64,000 nt of DNA from Nothophaeocryptopus gaeumannii (taxonomy: Eukaryota; Ascomycota; Dothideomycetes; Mycosphaerellales; Mycosphaerellaceae): positions 3,410,001 through 3,474,000 of the forward strand of contig JASISA010000027.1 of assembly GCA_031771865.1 (NCBI GenBank). The letters are read 5' to 3'. Position numbers and translations under genes: made by a program. Of this stretch, positions 31,203-42,300 are shown piece by piece. How positions within the stretch are numbered: the first letter of the stretch is position 1; each line of letters opens with the position of its first letter. Below the pieces are notes generated by a model that ran no database searches, had not been told where the DNA came from, and saw only the letters and a list, made by a program, of their open reading frames with translations.

Positions 31203-33455
31203 TCATCGTCCCCCCTGAGTACCGACATTTCTTCCCACCAGCCCATTTGTATTTTGCCCCAATTTCAGCTTCTTCCTACAATCAGGACAATACCATTTCG
31301 ACCTCCTAGGAGGCAAGTCTTTCATATCAACGCATTCCAAATGAAACCATTCTTTCTCGCATTGCTCTTCATTGTCGCAAGCGATCATCGTACCGTAACT
31401 AACTTCGCCGCACACACAATATCGAGGTTCGTCCGGATCGACATCATCCTCTGGCACTTCAGCGAGGCCCGGCTGATCGGGTGGCGCGGCAGAGTCCTTC
31501 TTGATTTGGGCACGTTTTCTATTCGGTGCCGTCTTCCTGGAGGAGACAGTGGCCTTCGCGCCTTCCTCGTCGTTGCTTGTCAAAACTCCCGGAACGGGTC
31601 GCTTGCTCCGTCGACCACTTTTCGTTGTGGACTCCTTGGCGCTGATACTCCTTGGTGAAGTCGGAGTATTTGTGGACGGGACGCTGTTGCTCGGCATACT
31701 CGCGTTACTGCTCCTACGCAGGCTCGCACGCCGATTGGGAGGCTCCTCCGACACAGCTTTGCCGACCTTTATTGTGATGGTCGGCCTCCTTGTGGCTGGA
31801 GGTGTCGCCGCTCGACGATTTCGGTCTCTCTTCGGAGTGGATGAAGCTGCGGCCGGAGCGAGAGGGACCTTGGATGTCTTGGATGTGTTGGCCGACGGGG
31901 CGGAAATCTTGAGCTTTTTGGCCTGAGGCTTCGTGTCCGAGGAAATCGGCTCTGCAGCATTCAGAGAGGTGGATGCTGGCGTGGCATCTCGCTTCCGCTT
32001 CTTGTGGCCTTCTGGTGATACGGTCGGCACTTTGCTTTCTGCTGGTGGCTCCACCCCTTGCTCTCGCGCCAGTTGAGCTTGCAGTGCCTGCTCCTCGAGC
32101 ATCCGCTGCCTCTTCAGCTTCTTGGCTTCATTCAGCCTCATTCCGCGATTGATCAATTCTGCATCCGCGTCTTCATCGTCGGCATAGACCGCGGGCGGTC
32201 CCAGCATTGCATTGATCTGATCAGTCTCTTCGCCGCTAATAACAACCTTGGTTGGGTCTGGCTCACTGTGCTCATCCACAAGCTCAGTGCCTTCAGTCTC
32301 GGCAGCTTGCCTTGCAGCCTCCTTTCCCGCAATTCCACGGCCTAGGTTCTTCAGCTCTCTCCGTACCATGGTCTGCGAAGGCACCCAAATTGCATTCTTC
32401 TTCATGCGTTTCCTCAACTTCGCCATTTCCCACTCGGTAAGCTTGATCCACGGTAGCCACTTGCTGCCCTTTGCGGCATCAGCCGGGGGTTCTGTGAGCG
32501 CTAATAGAGCATTTGAAGTACTAATGCCTGCCACCGCCGAGTGCGCATTGGTTCCAGGTTGCCCAGGTGCTCGGGGACCTCTCGGTTTTGGCGTCTTCTT
32601 ATCCCTCTCTCTTTCCCGATCCCTGTCCTCTTTTCTTTCATCGTCCTGGTCATTCTCGGCAGAGGGCTTTGGAGCTTTAGGCGTGCGAGATCGTGGAAGG
32701 GGAGTGGTGGCCTTTTTCCTGTCTTTGTCTGGCTCGGTAGTAGGAACATCAAGTAGAGGAGGAGATTGGCGGGGAGTGCTCATCCAGTCAGAAATGCTCT
32801 CAGGAGGAGCGTTCGGGTCTGGCGGAGGGAGAACCTCGCCAGGGACCATGATCTTCCGGCCACGCAGCTTGCTGGCAGCCTTGTCCAGCACGCGGCGCGA
32901 CTGCTTCTCGGGCTTGAGCGCAGTAGCATCGTCGGCTCTGGTGCTCATACGGCGCTCGCGCTTCAAGTTGGGCGAGGTGAGTGCATTCTGCTCTGGGGTG
33001 GGATCACGCGACGGCGGCTTTGGTTGCGCCTTGAGCTTCTCGGTGACGATGTCGAGCCTGCGGGCCTCTCGCTGACACTCTTCATCCAAGCGAGCTGCCT
33101 CTTCAACGGCCATGCGGCATGCAGCTTCCGCATCGTCCAGGGCCAGGCTGATGTGCTGGCGCAGGCCGACAGGGGCGGGTGGAGGTCGCTCATGTCGGAG
33201 GGCGGGGAGGGTGCTGTAGACGGTGGTGTCGCGGTGTACAGACTGGATGCGCGCCTCAGCCTTGCTTCTTTGCTCGTGGATCAGCGTCAGGGCGCGGGTC
33301 AGGTGCGAGGGAAAATGCTCGGTGTAGGTCAGGAAGTCGGATAGCGTGGCCTGGATGTCCGGATCGCTGGGCGGCTGGCGGCTGAGCGAGCGGAAGTCGG
33401 GATCCACGACCGGGTGAGGGTGGGAGTGAGGATGGGCAACGCCGGTGGCGGCCAT
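31203..33455 (-). CDS. ING-type PHD finger protein
   Basis: Single exon, 750 residues from the ATG at 33455 (MAATGVAHPHSHPHP). An open extension to 33635 exists but reads like 5' UTR. The N-terminal ~130 residues resemble the helical ING domain (DIQATLSDFLTYTEHFPSHL, LTLIHEQRSKAEARIQSVHR). A long, lysine/serine/proline-rich middle follows, with a short conserved-looking helical block (WLPWIKLTEWEMAKLRKRMK). The C-terminal PHD finger (about residues 677-730) has the full C4HC3 set, from YCVCGEVSYGTMIACDNEEQ through EWFHLECVDM to WYCPDCRKK. ING PHD fingers read H3K4me3 and recruit histone acetyltransferase or deacetylase complexes. The protein is more than twice as long as yeast Pho23 or Yng1/2. 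Which complex it belongs to cannot be told from sequence alone. Confidence 0.88.
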   Translation of the reverse strand: MAATGVAHPHSHPHPVVDPDFRSLSRQPPSDPDIQATLSDFLTYTEHFPSHLTRALTLIHEQRSKAEARIQSVHRDTTVYSTLPALRHERPPPAPVGLRQHISLALDDAEAACRMAVEEAARLDEECQREARRLDIVTEKLKAQPKPPSRDPTPEQNALTSPNLKRERRMSTRADDATALKPEKQSRRVLDKAASKLRGRKIMVPGEVLPPPDPNAPPESISDWMSTPRQSPPLLDVPTTEPDKDRKKATTPLPRSRTPKAPKPSAENDQDDERKEDRDRERERDKKTPKPRGPRAPGQPGTNAHSAVAGISTSNALLALTEPPADAAKGSKWLPWIKLTEWEMAKLRKRMKKNAIWVPSQTMVRRELKNLGRGIAGKEAARQAAETEGTELVDEHSEPDPTKVVISGEETDQINAMLGPPAVYADDEDADAELINRGMRLNEAKKLKRQRMLEEQALQAQLAREQGVEPPAESKVPTVSPEGHKKRKRDATPASTSLNAAEPISSDTKPQAKKLKISAPSANTSKTSKVPLAPAAASSTPKRDRNRRAATPPATRRPTITIKVGKAVSEEPPNRRASLRRSSNASMPSNSVPSTNTPTSPRSISAKESTTKSGRRSKRPVPGVLTSNDEEGAKATVSSRKTAPNRKRAQIKKDSAAPPDQPGLAEVPEDDVDPDEPRYCVCGEVSYGTMIACDNEEQCEKEWFHLECVDMKDLPPRRSKWYCPDCRKKLKLGQNTNGLVGRNVGTQGGR

Positions 33456-33729
33456 ACTATCGTGTTTGGTGTGCAGCAGGCCGTGGCGGCGGTCGAGGTG
33501 CTGGGTGGTGGGTGGTGGTGATCGCGGGAGAGCGAGAGGGAGTGTTGATGATGCTCTTGTCGCGCGGGCATGCGTGCTCGAGCTGCGGAGGACGCGCCGG
33601 GGATCAGTGCTCCAGAACCAGCAACCTGCAAGCATGCATGGATCAATTGATTCTTTCTACTGCGACTTAGACAAATTGAACGACTCGTTGACTACTGACA
33701 GGCCATCGGTGCGTGGATGCCATGGCACT

Positions 33730-33954
33730 ATGGAGCTCCTGCTCTTCGCCTTCATCGTCGCTCTCCTGCTTGCCATCAGCTGGAGCGCGAGCCTAATTGC
33801 CCGCCACTACCACAACTCCGGCTCCCTCTCCGCCAACTCCACCCTCTCTACCCACTCCAACCACTCCGCCCACCTGTCCAAACCAGCATCGCTTGCGGAG
33901 CTCACCAGCGACTCGACCGCTCCAAGCGTGCACAAACACGCGAAAGCTGCCTAG
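33730..33954 (+). CDS. Small single-pass membrane protein (hypothetical)
   Basis: 74 residues, no introns. The N-terminus is a strong hydrophobic helix, MELLLFAFIVALLLAISWSA, followed by a basic turn (LIARHYH) and a Ser/His/Asn-rich tail. The first helix could be a signal anchor or signal peptide. It lies 274 bp from the divergent ING gene and only 70 bp upstream of the next plus-strand start, so it may be its own gene or an upstream reading frame on the transcript of the 34025 gene. No family recognised. Confidence 0.42.
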   Translation: MELLLFAFIVALLLAISWSASLIARHYHNSGSLSANSTLSTHSNHSAHLSKPASLAELTSDSTAPSVHKHAKAA

Positions 33955-34024
33955 CGAGCCCTGAAAAGACTATCTAGGACTCCTTGTCTACCGAGCGAAC
34001 CAGTCCACTGTAATAGGTGCCGCT

Positions 34025-34723
34025 ATGAGTGCGGATGTCCAAGACGCTCCGACATCGAGCCCAGGTTTGCGAGCTACTGGTGCGCCAACACCGCCCCAGG
34101 AGGAAGCTCCGCACGGCGCATTTGCTACCTACGTCCCGCACGATCTCAAATACAATGAGGCTTTCGAGGATGCCGTCATGCGCCTCGTCCTGTTACCGCA
34201 CAGCCAGCCCGCCGATGGCATCAGGGTCATCTCCGAAGACAGCACCGAGCAGGCGGTCGACGGTGTGTCCATTCGCGCCCAAGACATCTCGCCGCTCAGC
34301 CTGCCCATAGTCAACGAAAATGAACTCCCACTGCCTCTGGATGACATCCGACGTCGCTTCGCTAGTTCCGTTCCCGGCATCAAACTGACACATCCCGCCG
34401 GCTATTTTGAAGGCGGACCGGGACTCAAACCTGAACTGGACACTTTCGCCGAGGACTTCTTCTCCAACAATCCCCATATCAGTTCGCCGGCTGACTTGCG
34501 CGCCAGCCAGACCAAGGAGATCGAGGCGAGTATGCTGTCGTTGCGCGGGCGTGTGCAAGCCAGACAAGACGCCAAGATACGAAATCAACAAATTGAACGG
34601 GATTTGAGGAAGATGGAAGATGAACATAGGATGGAGAAGCAGATTAATAAGAAGCTGGCTGACGAGCGGAGAGCGAAGAAGGAAGCTAAAGAGCGTCGAC
34701 GGGCGGGTAGAGAGGCTGGCTAA
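34025..34723 (+). CDS. Hypothetical protein with C-terminal charged coiled coil
   Basis: Single exon, 232 residues; no family recognised. N-terminal ~40 residues are Pro/Ala/Thr-rich. The middle contains a compact-looking domain (YVPHDLKYNEAFEDAVMRLV, SPLSLPIVNENELPLPLDDI, IRRRFASSVPGIKLTHPAGY). The last ~70 residues are a highly charged helix (RKMEDEHRMEKQINKKLADE, then RRAKKEAKERRRAGREAG), a probable coiled coil. Clean single frame with good coding composition. It starts 70 bp after the small membrane protein. Confidence 0.75.
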   Translation: MSADVQDAPTSSPGLRATGAPTPPQEEAPHGAFATYVPHDLKYNEAFEDAVMRLVLLPHSQPADGIRVISEDSTEQAVDGVSIRAQDISPLSLPIVNENELPLPLDDIRRRFASSVPGIKLTHPAGYFEGGPGLKPELDTFAEDFFSNNPHISSPADLRASQTKEIEASMLSLRGRVQARQDAKIRNQQIERDLRKMEDEHRMEKQINKKLADERRAKKEAKERRRAGREAG

Positions 34724-36357
34724 AGCAAAGAACTTCTTTTCTGCGGCTGCAGCTATAGCGACATTCGTTCTGGCCAAGGTACGGATTGAATGGCCCACCG
34801 TGTGGGCTCCAGTCCTTGCCTGCACGACGATGAAAGAGGGGTGAGAATGAATATCGGACTTAGGTCGTATCGACCTTTCGCCTAGCAAGCGAAAGAGCGT
34901 TTGATCGAGAGCTTGGAGGCACGGTTCGTCCCTGTCCTTGGGCAAGATTTATCTATTCCAAGGTTTTCTCTCCCTCCGGGCCTTCCTCAAATATTCGGAT
35001 CACCATCCTCAAAGTGAGGCGGAGAAGGCCAGCCAGGCGCAGCAACGGCATGAGCCATTGACCAAAAGTACAATTGAAAAGTTGATACGAAGCGATGCCC
35101 TGTCCAGTTTCTATGAATGTGCGGTGGCTATGAATATGCCAAACGCCCTGCATCAAACATCTCACGATGGAAATGCTCTGTCGAGCCCCGGAAAGTCGTT
35201 TTATCCTTCCTCACTGCCGCGTCTGCGAAAGGAATGACGACTGGCACCGCCTTTCGGACCGTTCTTCCCGGGTACACTTCATCTCACTCTCATCCACAAT
35301 CCCCTCTTCGCTAGATTCCGTCAATCTCTTCGTTCTGTTGGAAGCTCCATTCCCACCCCAGTGGCAACGATCAAGTGAGCAGCATACAAGCAGCCACCCT
35401 GCCCGCTCTTAATCCCTACCACGCACCGTCTCATTCTGCTCCAGTAAATGCACAATCTTCTTTTCCAAGACCGCCCAAGTCCGCCGAACAGTCTGCCACG
35501 CTCGGACAGTCCCTCCACTGAGTTGCGCAATCATGCAGTAGACCGTAATCCGTAGAGCAGCCAGCGTCGACAGTACGTCTCGCATCCAACATGAGCTCTA
35601 AAGACCCGAGCAAGATTACATGTAATGCGGCGTTACCTAGCCCAGAGCGTTCACCTGGCCCGCTAGCCAGACGATGGGAAACGTCAGCTTGCGGAAGGCG
35701 ACTTGGAATTTTGCTGAGCGTGAAGACAAGGCGGAGCATCACATTAATCATGTATGTAGAGTATAGTAGGTACAAGATGTACATGAAGTTGCGACTAGAG
35801 TGCTTGCCTGAGGCCTACAGTAATGAGCTTGCTGCAAGTAAGTCCAAGCCCGGCGGCGTCATTGCTTCGAAGGCCTGTTCAGCACCTGCAAGACTCGACT
35901 TGCCTACACACAACACCGCCCTCAGGACGATCACGACAACGCCTTCCGCCCCGTTGCACGATCTGTTTGGCTGCCACGCTCTCCACGACTAAAACGCCTT
36001 CAGGCGACGACCGCGGCATCCTCGCGCGTGCACGTGACGGCCAGCGCGAACCGCCTGGCACTTCACTGCTGCAGCTGCACATGAACTACTAGGCTACGAT
36101 TCTCGCCATCTCGCCGTCTCTCTCATCAAGACACAAACAAACACCTTGCTCACTCACACCCACACCCAGATCCCCGCACGCATCCGGCTTCCATCTTCGA
36201 CGTGTCGTCAGCAGCTCCGCTCCACCGTCTTCTCGCGCCGCTGACGCTCCCATCCGACATCCCATACACGACATTGCTGCTCTGCTAGACAAAAGCTGGG
36301 CAGCCGCGGTGTTGCTCGCGCTCCAGGTCCGCGCTGCTCGCAGCGGCGCCTGGCGCC
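34724..36357. other. Long intergenic region upstream of TOM1
   Basis: 1.6 kb, the longest gap in the window. No gene could be supported on either strand; open frames are short and of random composition. The segment before 36358 is CT- and CAC-rich (about 36080-36250), as in fungal promoter/5' UTR DNA, and likely belongs to TOM1. Confidence 0.55.
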
Positions 36358-39300
36358 ATGGGCAGGATCAAAAAAGTCGCCACGGAGCGGCACACCGCAA
36401 CTCTCTCGCCGTTTGTCAAGGACTTCGTCAAGACAGGCACCGAAGAGCCACTGTACAAGCTGCCGGCTCTCCTCGACACATTCCCTCGGCACTGGCCACT
36501 GCCCCGTGGAGATTTGTATCATTGGATCCCGCTGCTTGATCGATTTGATCACATACTCGAGCGGTTCAACCGAGAATACGCTCTCAATGATGGACCACAA
36601 ACCCAGCCTTTCGAGCGGCGGCTACTCTCAAAAGGCGATGCCGAGGAGGGAATGCCATATCCATCACTTGCAATACAGGAGAAAGAGCTTGATACTGCAG
36701 GGTATTCTTCAGAGGGTGATCGGGAGCTGATCGAGTCCCTCCTGGCTTTCACTCGGATACTGCTCGAAAACTGTGGCAATCGAAGTTTGTACGCAAGCAG
36801 TACTCATGTCAACCATCTTCTACACACTACATCACTCACTCTGCTCCGACAATGCCTCAAGCTAGGTCTCAGGTTGGCGCAGCGCTACCAGGTGGCTCGC
36901 TACAAGAATCATCATCCAAGCGCCCAAGCTACCCTACTTGCGAATCACTACAACTTTAACCTTGACAACATACACAAGATCGCAGCTCCGTTCCCGAAGC
37001 CTCACAGTCCGAGCGCCGACTTGGGCCAGACACCAGGGAAGAGTCGAGAGAAGGTAGCACCGACAGCACCAGCATTCGACCCTTCTGATCTCGTTGCGCT
37101 TGCGAAGGAATCCCTCTCACCTGCCATCAGGAAGGATCTGTCGAGCGTTTCACTTACTTACTACGAACCGTCTCCGACTAATACGGCTGCTGACACTGGA
37201 TCGCACGGCGCTGAGTCCACGCCAGCCACATCTACCCCGACATCATCTCGAAGAACTTCCAACCTTGGCCCATCCCGCGAACGCACGACAGCTGGTGATC
37301 GAGGCGTCTCCGACAATGACATCTCATCCACTCCCGTGAGGTCACGCGAACAAGAAGCTGCATTACCTAATGCGCCGAAGCTCTTACACATCTCGGCTTC
37401 CAAGGTCACGGACACGCCTGTCTGGACCTTGGTCCAGAATGCAGTCCCAATTTTGCCTGTAGAGCTGAAGTATGACGTCCTCAACCGCATCCGAGTCGCA
37501 AAGGGATTCGCGTCGAAGGAAGTAACGAGCCAGCAGCTGCTCGAAATTCGTCTTCTTGCGATTGCGAACCTTGCATTTGCGCTCAGTGAGTCCAAATTTC
37601 AAGAGCGAATTGGTCTGGCAGATGCCGAAGCGCCAAAGAGGTTCCATCTAGCGCAACAGCTCTGCGATCTTCTTCAGCCTGCCACAAATGGACAATCCGC
37701 ATTGTCATTGCAGAGCGAAACCGCTGTCATTGCAACGCTAGAGTCCCTCACCAAGGTTCGGCACAAGGTGTCCGAAATTGCAGACTCGCTAGCGATTACG
37801 GTAAATCATGGTGTCCTATACTACGAACTTCGCAAGGTCATCGCTACGTTGGACGCGCCGGAACACGCGGACCCACAAACCGAGCTACGGGAGAACGAGT
37901 GGCGCAATGCGACTTTCGACTTGGTGAACAGCCTTTTACAGTCGAACACCCAAGCACGCTACGGCGAGAAGATGGTGTCCGCCGGCATAATGGCGATACT
38001 CGCTGAGGCGCTCACCTTACGGACCCATCGGGCTGTGCGTCTTCATGAGCGCATTCTACAGTTCTTCGACAGTTTCATACACGGAATTCCAACCGCCTTC
38101 CAGTCCCTGGCCAACATTAGAGGTCTCGACATCATTGCGGAATTGACCGCATATGAGGTCAAGGCAGCACTGGAACTCGTGCGGAGTGGACAGGGCTTAC
38201 CGTCCAATTACAAATCCAAGACTGTGGACTATGATATTCCGTTCTATCAGCAGTCGACACTCCGACAGCTGTTCAAAAATACAGTCCACATGTTTGAGCA
38301 TAACGCGGGCACACACGATCGCTTGTTGAGGAATCTCATCGATACGCCGCAGATCCTCGGCGCGCTGCGTAACGTCGTTGAACATGCAACAGTCTTTGGC
38401 TCCAACGTGTGGAGTGGCGCTATAAACATCGTGAGCAGTTTCATTCACAACGAGCCGACCAGTTACCAGGTCATCGGCGAGGCAGGCCTTAGCAAGAGTC
38501 TCCTCGAGTCTATTACTGGCGAAAAGATCCCCGACGAGCTACCCTCAGTGGATGATATGGTACAATCGTTCGAGACGCCGAGAATCCAAGTTGACTCTGC
38601 TGGTTGCCCTGCGTACCCTTCCATTGGTGGCGTGCTACCCGTCGGCGAGGTCATGCAAGACGTGCCCAACGCGTTCGGCGCAATCTGTCTCAATGAGAAT
38701 GGCATGCAGCTTTTCCAGGCGTCAGGAGCTCTGGTCAAATACTTCGACGTTTTTCTTTCGCCTCCACACGTGCGTGCCATGGAAGATGAGGGACAGGCGG
38801 CCACTTCAATTGGCCACGCTTTTGATGAGCTGTCGCGGCATCATCCTCGCCTCAAAGACCAAATCATGGCTTCTGTGTTCAACATGTTGCGACGTCTGCG
38901 GGAGCTCACGGTTATTCTGGCAGAGCACGAGCGGGCAGGTGCCAAGCTGTGGGAGTCAAATGATGGCAAATTCGTGGTTGCTGGCGGCGGCAAAGCACTT
39001 GCAGGCCGAGCTGTCGAGACGCGACACGACAATCATTCAGATACCGGTGCCGAACCATCTCACCACAACATCATTGTCGAGGATGATTTCACTGAGGCTG
39101 AGGAAGAGCATGCACCAGCGGTGCCGTATCTGAGTGCTTGCTTCAAATTTCTCGAGGGGTTCTTCCACAACAATACCATGTGCGCAATGTTTTGCGAACA
39201 GTCTGGCGCTGAGCTATTGCTCGATCTCGCTACGTCACCAAGTAACCCATATGACTTGGTCGCTTTTCCCTTGTTCAGCAAGATCACACAAGTGCTCAAG

Positions 39301-42300
39301 AGCATGTGTGAAGCACGGCCTATACTGGTCCTCCCCAGCATAATTAGAAGAACTCAGAACGCCTTGGTCGACCTCAAAACGTTGATGAACGTGGAGTCGA
39401 ACGCAAGCTCTTTCTCTCACTTCACGGACATGGATCAGACGAGTCAGTCGCCTCTCGTCGCAGACGGGCTTGACGCAACCACGATCGTCAAAGCACTTCT
39501 CAATGCCCATCTGCTCACACATGTACTTGGCCGTACGCTTGCGCCGCCACCATACACGTTGCGACACGGAAATCAGAATAACCATCTGTTTGCGAACTTG
39601 AACTTCACCGATGTCTACATCGAGCTCGTTGACGACCTCAGCAAACTTCACTCAGCTTGTCTCTGGGAGAATCTGCTGTTGCAGCGAACAATGAGCGAGA
39701 AGAGTAAGAACCGGACAGAGCCTAGACCGTTCATCATGCGCCGCATCAATGCCAACGGAATGGTAGAGCTCACGGCTGAACGAGATGCACTGCGAGCGGC
39801 CCAAAATGGCTTGAACGGGACAAACACGGATGACGGTAACAACAGTCGCGCAGTAATTCTTGCTCTGAAGAATACCAAGGCTATACGGTACTTGCTCAGT
39901 CAGGTCCCAATGGGCATCGAATCGTTCTTTCATTCTTTGGGACAGGCCATTGTTACCAAGAGGAGTGACACGTATGTCAAACAGCAGGCAATCCTTGTCG
40001 CAGAGCATCTAGCAAAAGCGATTCTTTGGGAACTGGGCCGCAGACGATACGACCTGAGCGAGGAAGTAATGGAGACCAGATACGTGGCTCAAATCCTCAC
40101 AATGATCGGTCGAATGCTACTGCGTAACTCTTACTCCATGGAGGCATTTGGAACGAAAGAGGCTTTGACTCTGGTAATGACCAAATTCTACACCGCTGGC
40201 GGTCTTGCAAAGCTCAACGAATACCTCGCCCATTTCGCGCGCTTGTACGTAAAGCAGAAGGAGCAGGAAGCCATTGAGTCGTCGGTCAAAGATGCGATCC
40301 AGGCGATCCTGTCATTCTACTCTCAAATCGTTCGACCCAAGTGCATCAGCGAGGCTTCCCAGTCAAGCGTTATCGCTATTCGAGATAAAACTCAACCTGA
40401 CTTCTTCCAGCCTGGACAATTCCTGGTGGAAATCAGAGACGCTGTTCTACCAGCCATCTGTGACATCTGGGACTCAGACGAGATGCAAAAGCTCAGCGAT
40501 GCCAATACGAAGTCAATTGTCGATATCTTGCGTCTGGTGTTGAAAGCCGAAGGCGAGGATCGTGCCCTCAAGCGCACCGACCGAGCAAGTCGTCGTGTGC
40601 TCGCCAATAATCCAGACTTCGTTTTGCGTAGCTCTGCTGGTCTCGAACAATTGACCAATGCCGGATTCGACAAACCAGACGCACTCGAAGCGCTTTACCG
40701 CTGCAATGGTGTCCCGGCCAGTGCAGATGCATATTGCAGGTTGAGGCAAAGAGATGCGCGAGTGCCGCGCTTCCTAATCCCTGGTGGGAACGTAGAACCA
40801 GGGACTGCAGCGTCGGATCAAGCTGATCGTAGCCACACCGATGCTCAGACACAGACTTCATCGACCTCCGTGGAAGATCAAGACTCAATGGATGTGGAGG
40901 ACGTACGTGAGCGTGGCACTTTTGCCGACAGCCTGAGGACAGATAGGGCTGATCATACTCGCCTTGTCCTCTCCTCTGACAATGATCTCATGTCCGATGA
41001 CGACAACTTCGGATCTTTAGGCCGCATCCCAGACGACTTACGCGATGAGGATCTCTCAGCCATGACGGATCCCGCCATGCTCGAAGTATTGCGGTCGTCA
41101 GGAGAACCACCGTTGCCCGGGAAAGATACACAACGTCCATTCGTCACGGTTGACGACCTTGATGAGAAGCGGTCAAACGTTCGCAAGGATTTGATCGATC
41201 GCTGTTTGAACGTTCTGAGCACGCAGCCGAACATTACTTTCGAGCTCGCTGACCTAATTCAAGCAGCTGTCGCAAAGGCAGGCGAAGGCGCAAATCCGAG
41301 AGCTGAGATCGGCACCACTCTTGTGTATTCACTCATGTCGTTACAAGGCGAGGAGCGTAGTGCAGAGGCGGGCAGGAAGATTCATGCTTACGCTCACTTG
41401 GTGGCGCTGATACTTCAAGATCGGGACTTTTTCGATTCCACGCTGGATGAGCTGAAAGACAATTTTGACAGCTTGGTTTCTTGGACACAGCTAAGCTCCG
41501 AACAGAAGACAGAAGACGCACCTTGGATCGAGATGGTGCTGCTGATCATCGAGCGCGTTCTAGCCGAAGATGAGCAGCCTGTCCAGATTGAATGGGATCC
41601 GCCGTCGCCCGATGACCCGCTCAAACCATTGCCAGCTGTTACAACGGTCGAATCTGTAGTCACTGCGGAAGCTCGGACGCAGCTGTTCAACGCTCTGGTT
41701 GAGCTACTGCCAAAGATTGGGAAGAACTCATCTTTGGCTCTCTCCGTATGTCGTGTGCTAGTCGTGCTCTCCCGTAGACGCGATCTGGCGGCTCGACTCA
41801 GCGACAAGCGTGCCCTGGGACGCCTTTTCCTCATGATTAGGCAATTGGCAGGCTCTGTTGACGAGAAAGTCCAAGGATCTTTCATGATCATCCTCCGTCA
41901 CATGGTCGAAGATGAGCAGACAATACGCCATTTGATGAGGGCAGAGGTCCGAGCCACGTTTGACAACCACCGGTCATCCCGCGCGATGGACACTACATCA
42001 TACACCCGCAATCTTTATCATTTGGTGATCCGCAACCCTCAAATCTTTGTAGAGGTCACACAGGAAATGCTTGAGATAACACGTTTCGATGGGAGCCCGC
42101 ACCGTGCTCAACAGCTGGGGTTGAAGAAGACATCTCCAAATCCTGCTGCGAGAGAAACAAACGCCGGAGTTGAGGATCCTGCTCATCGTGCAATGGCCGA
42201 GGATTCCGACACTCCGAAGGCGGCTGAGCTCAAGATGCCAGCTTTTGAGACCACAGATGGCGTCGTGGCGTTCCTCTTGCGCGAGTTGTCTAATTATCGC

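Noticed and set aside
34193..34945. 250-codon frame antisense to the 34025 gene
   Set aside because: Mirror of the coding strand; hydrophobic runs arise from the complement of charged codons.
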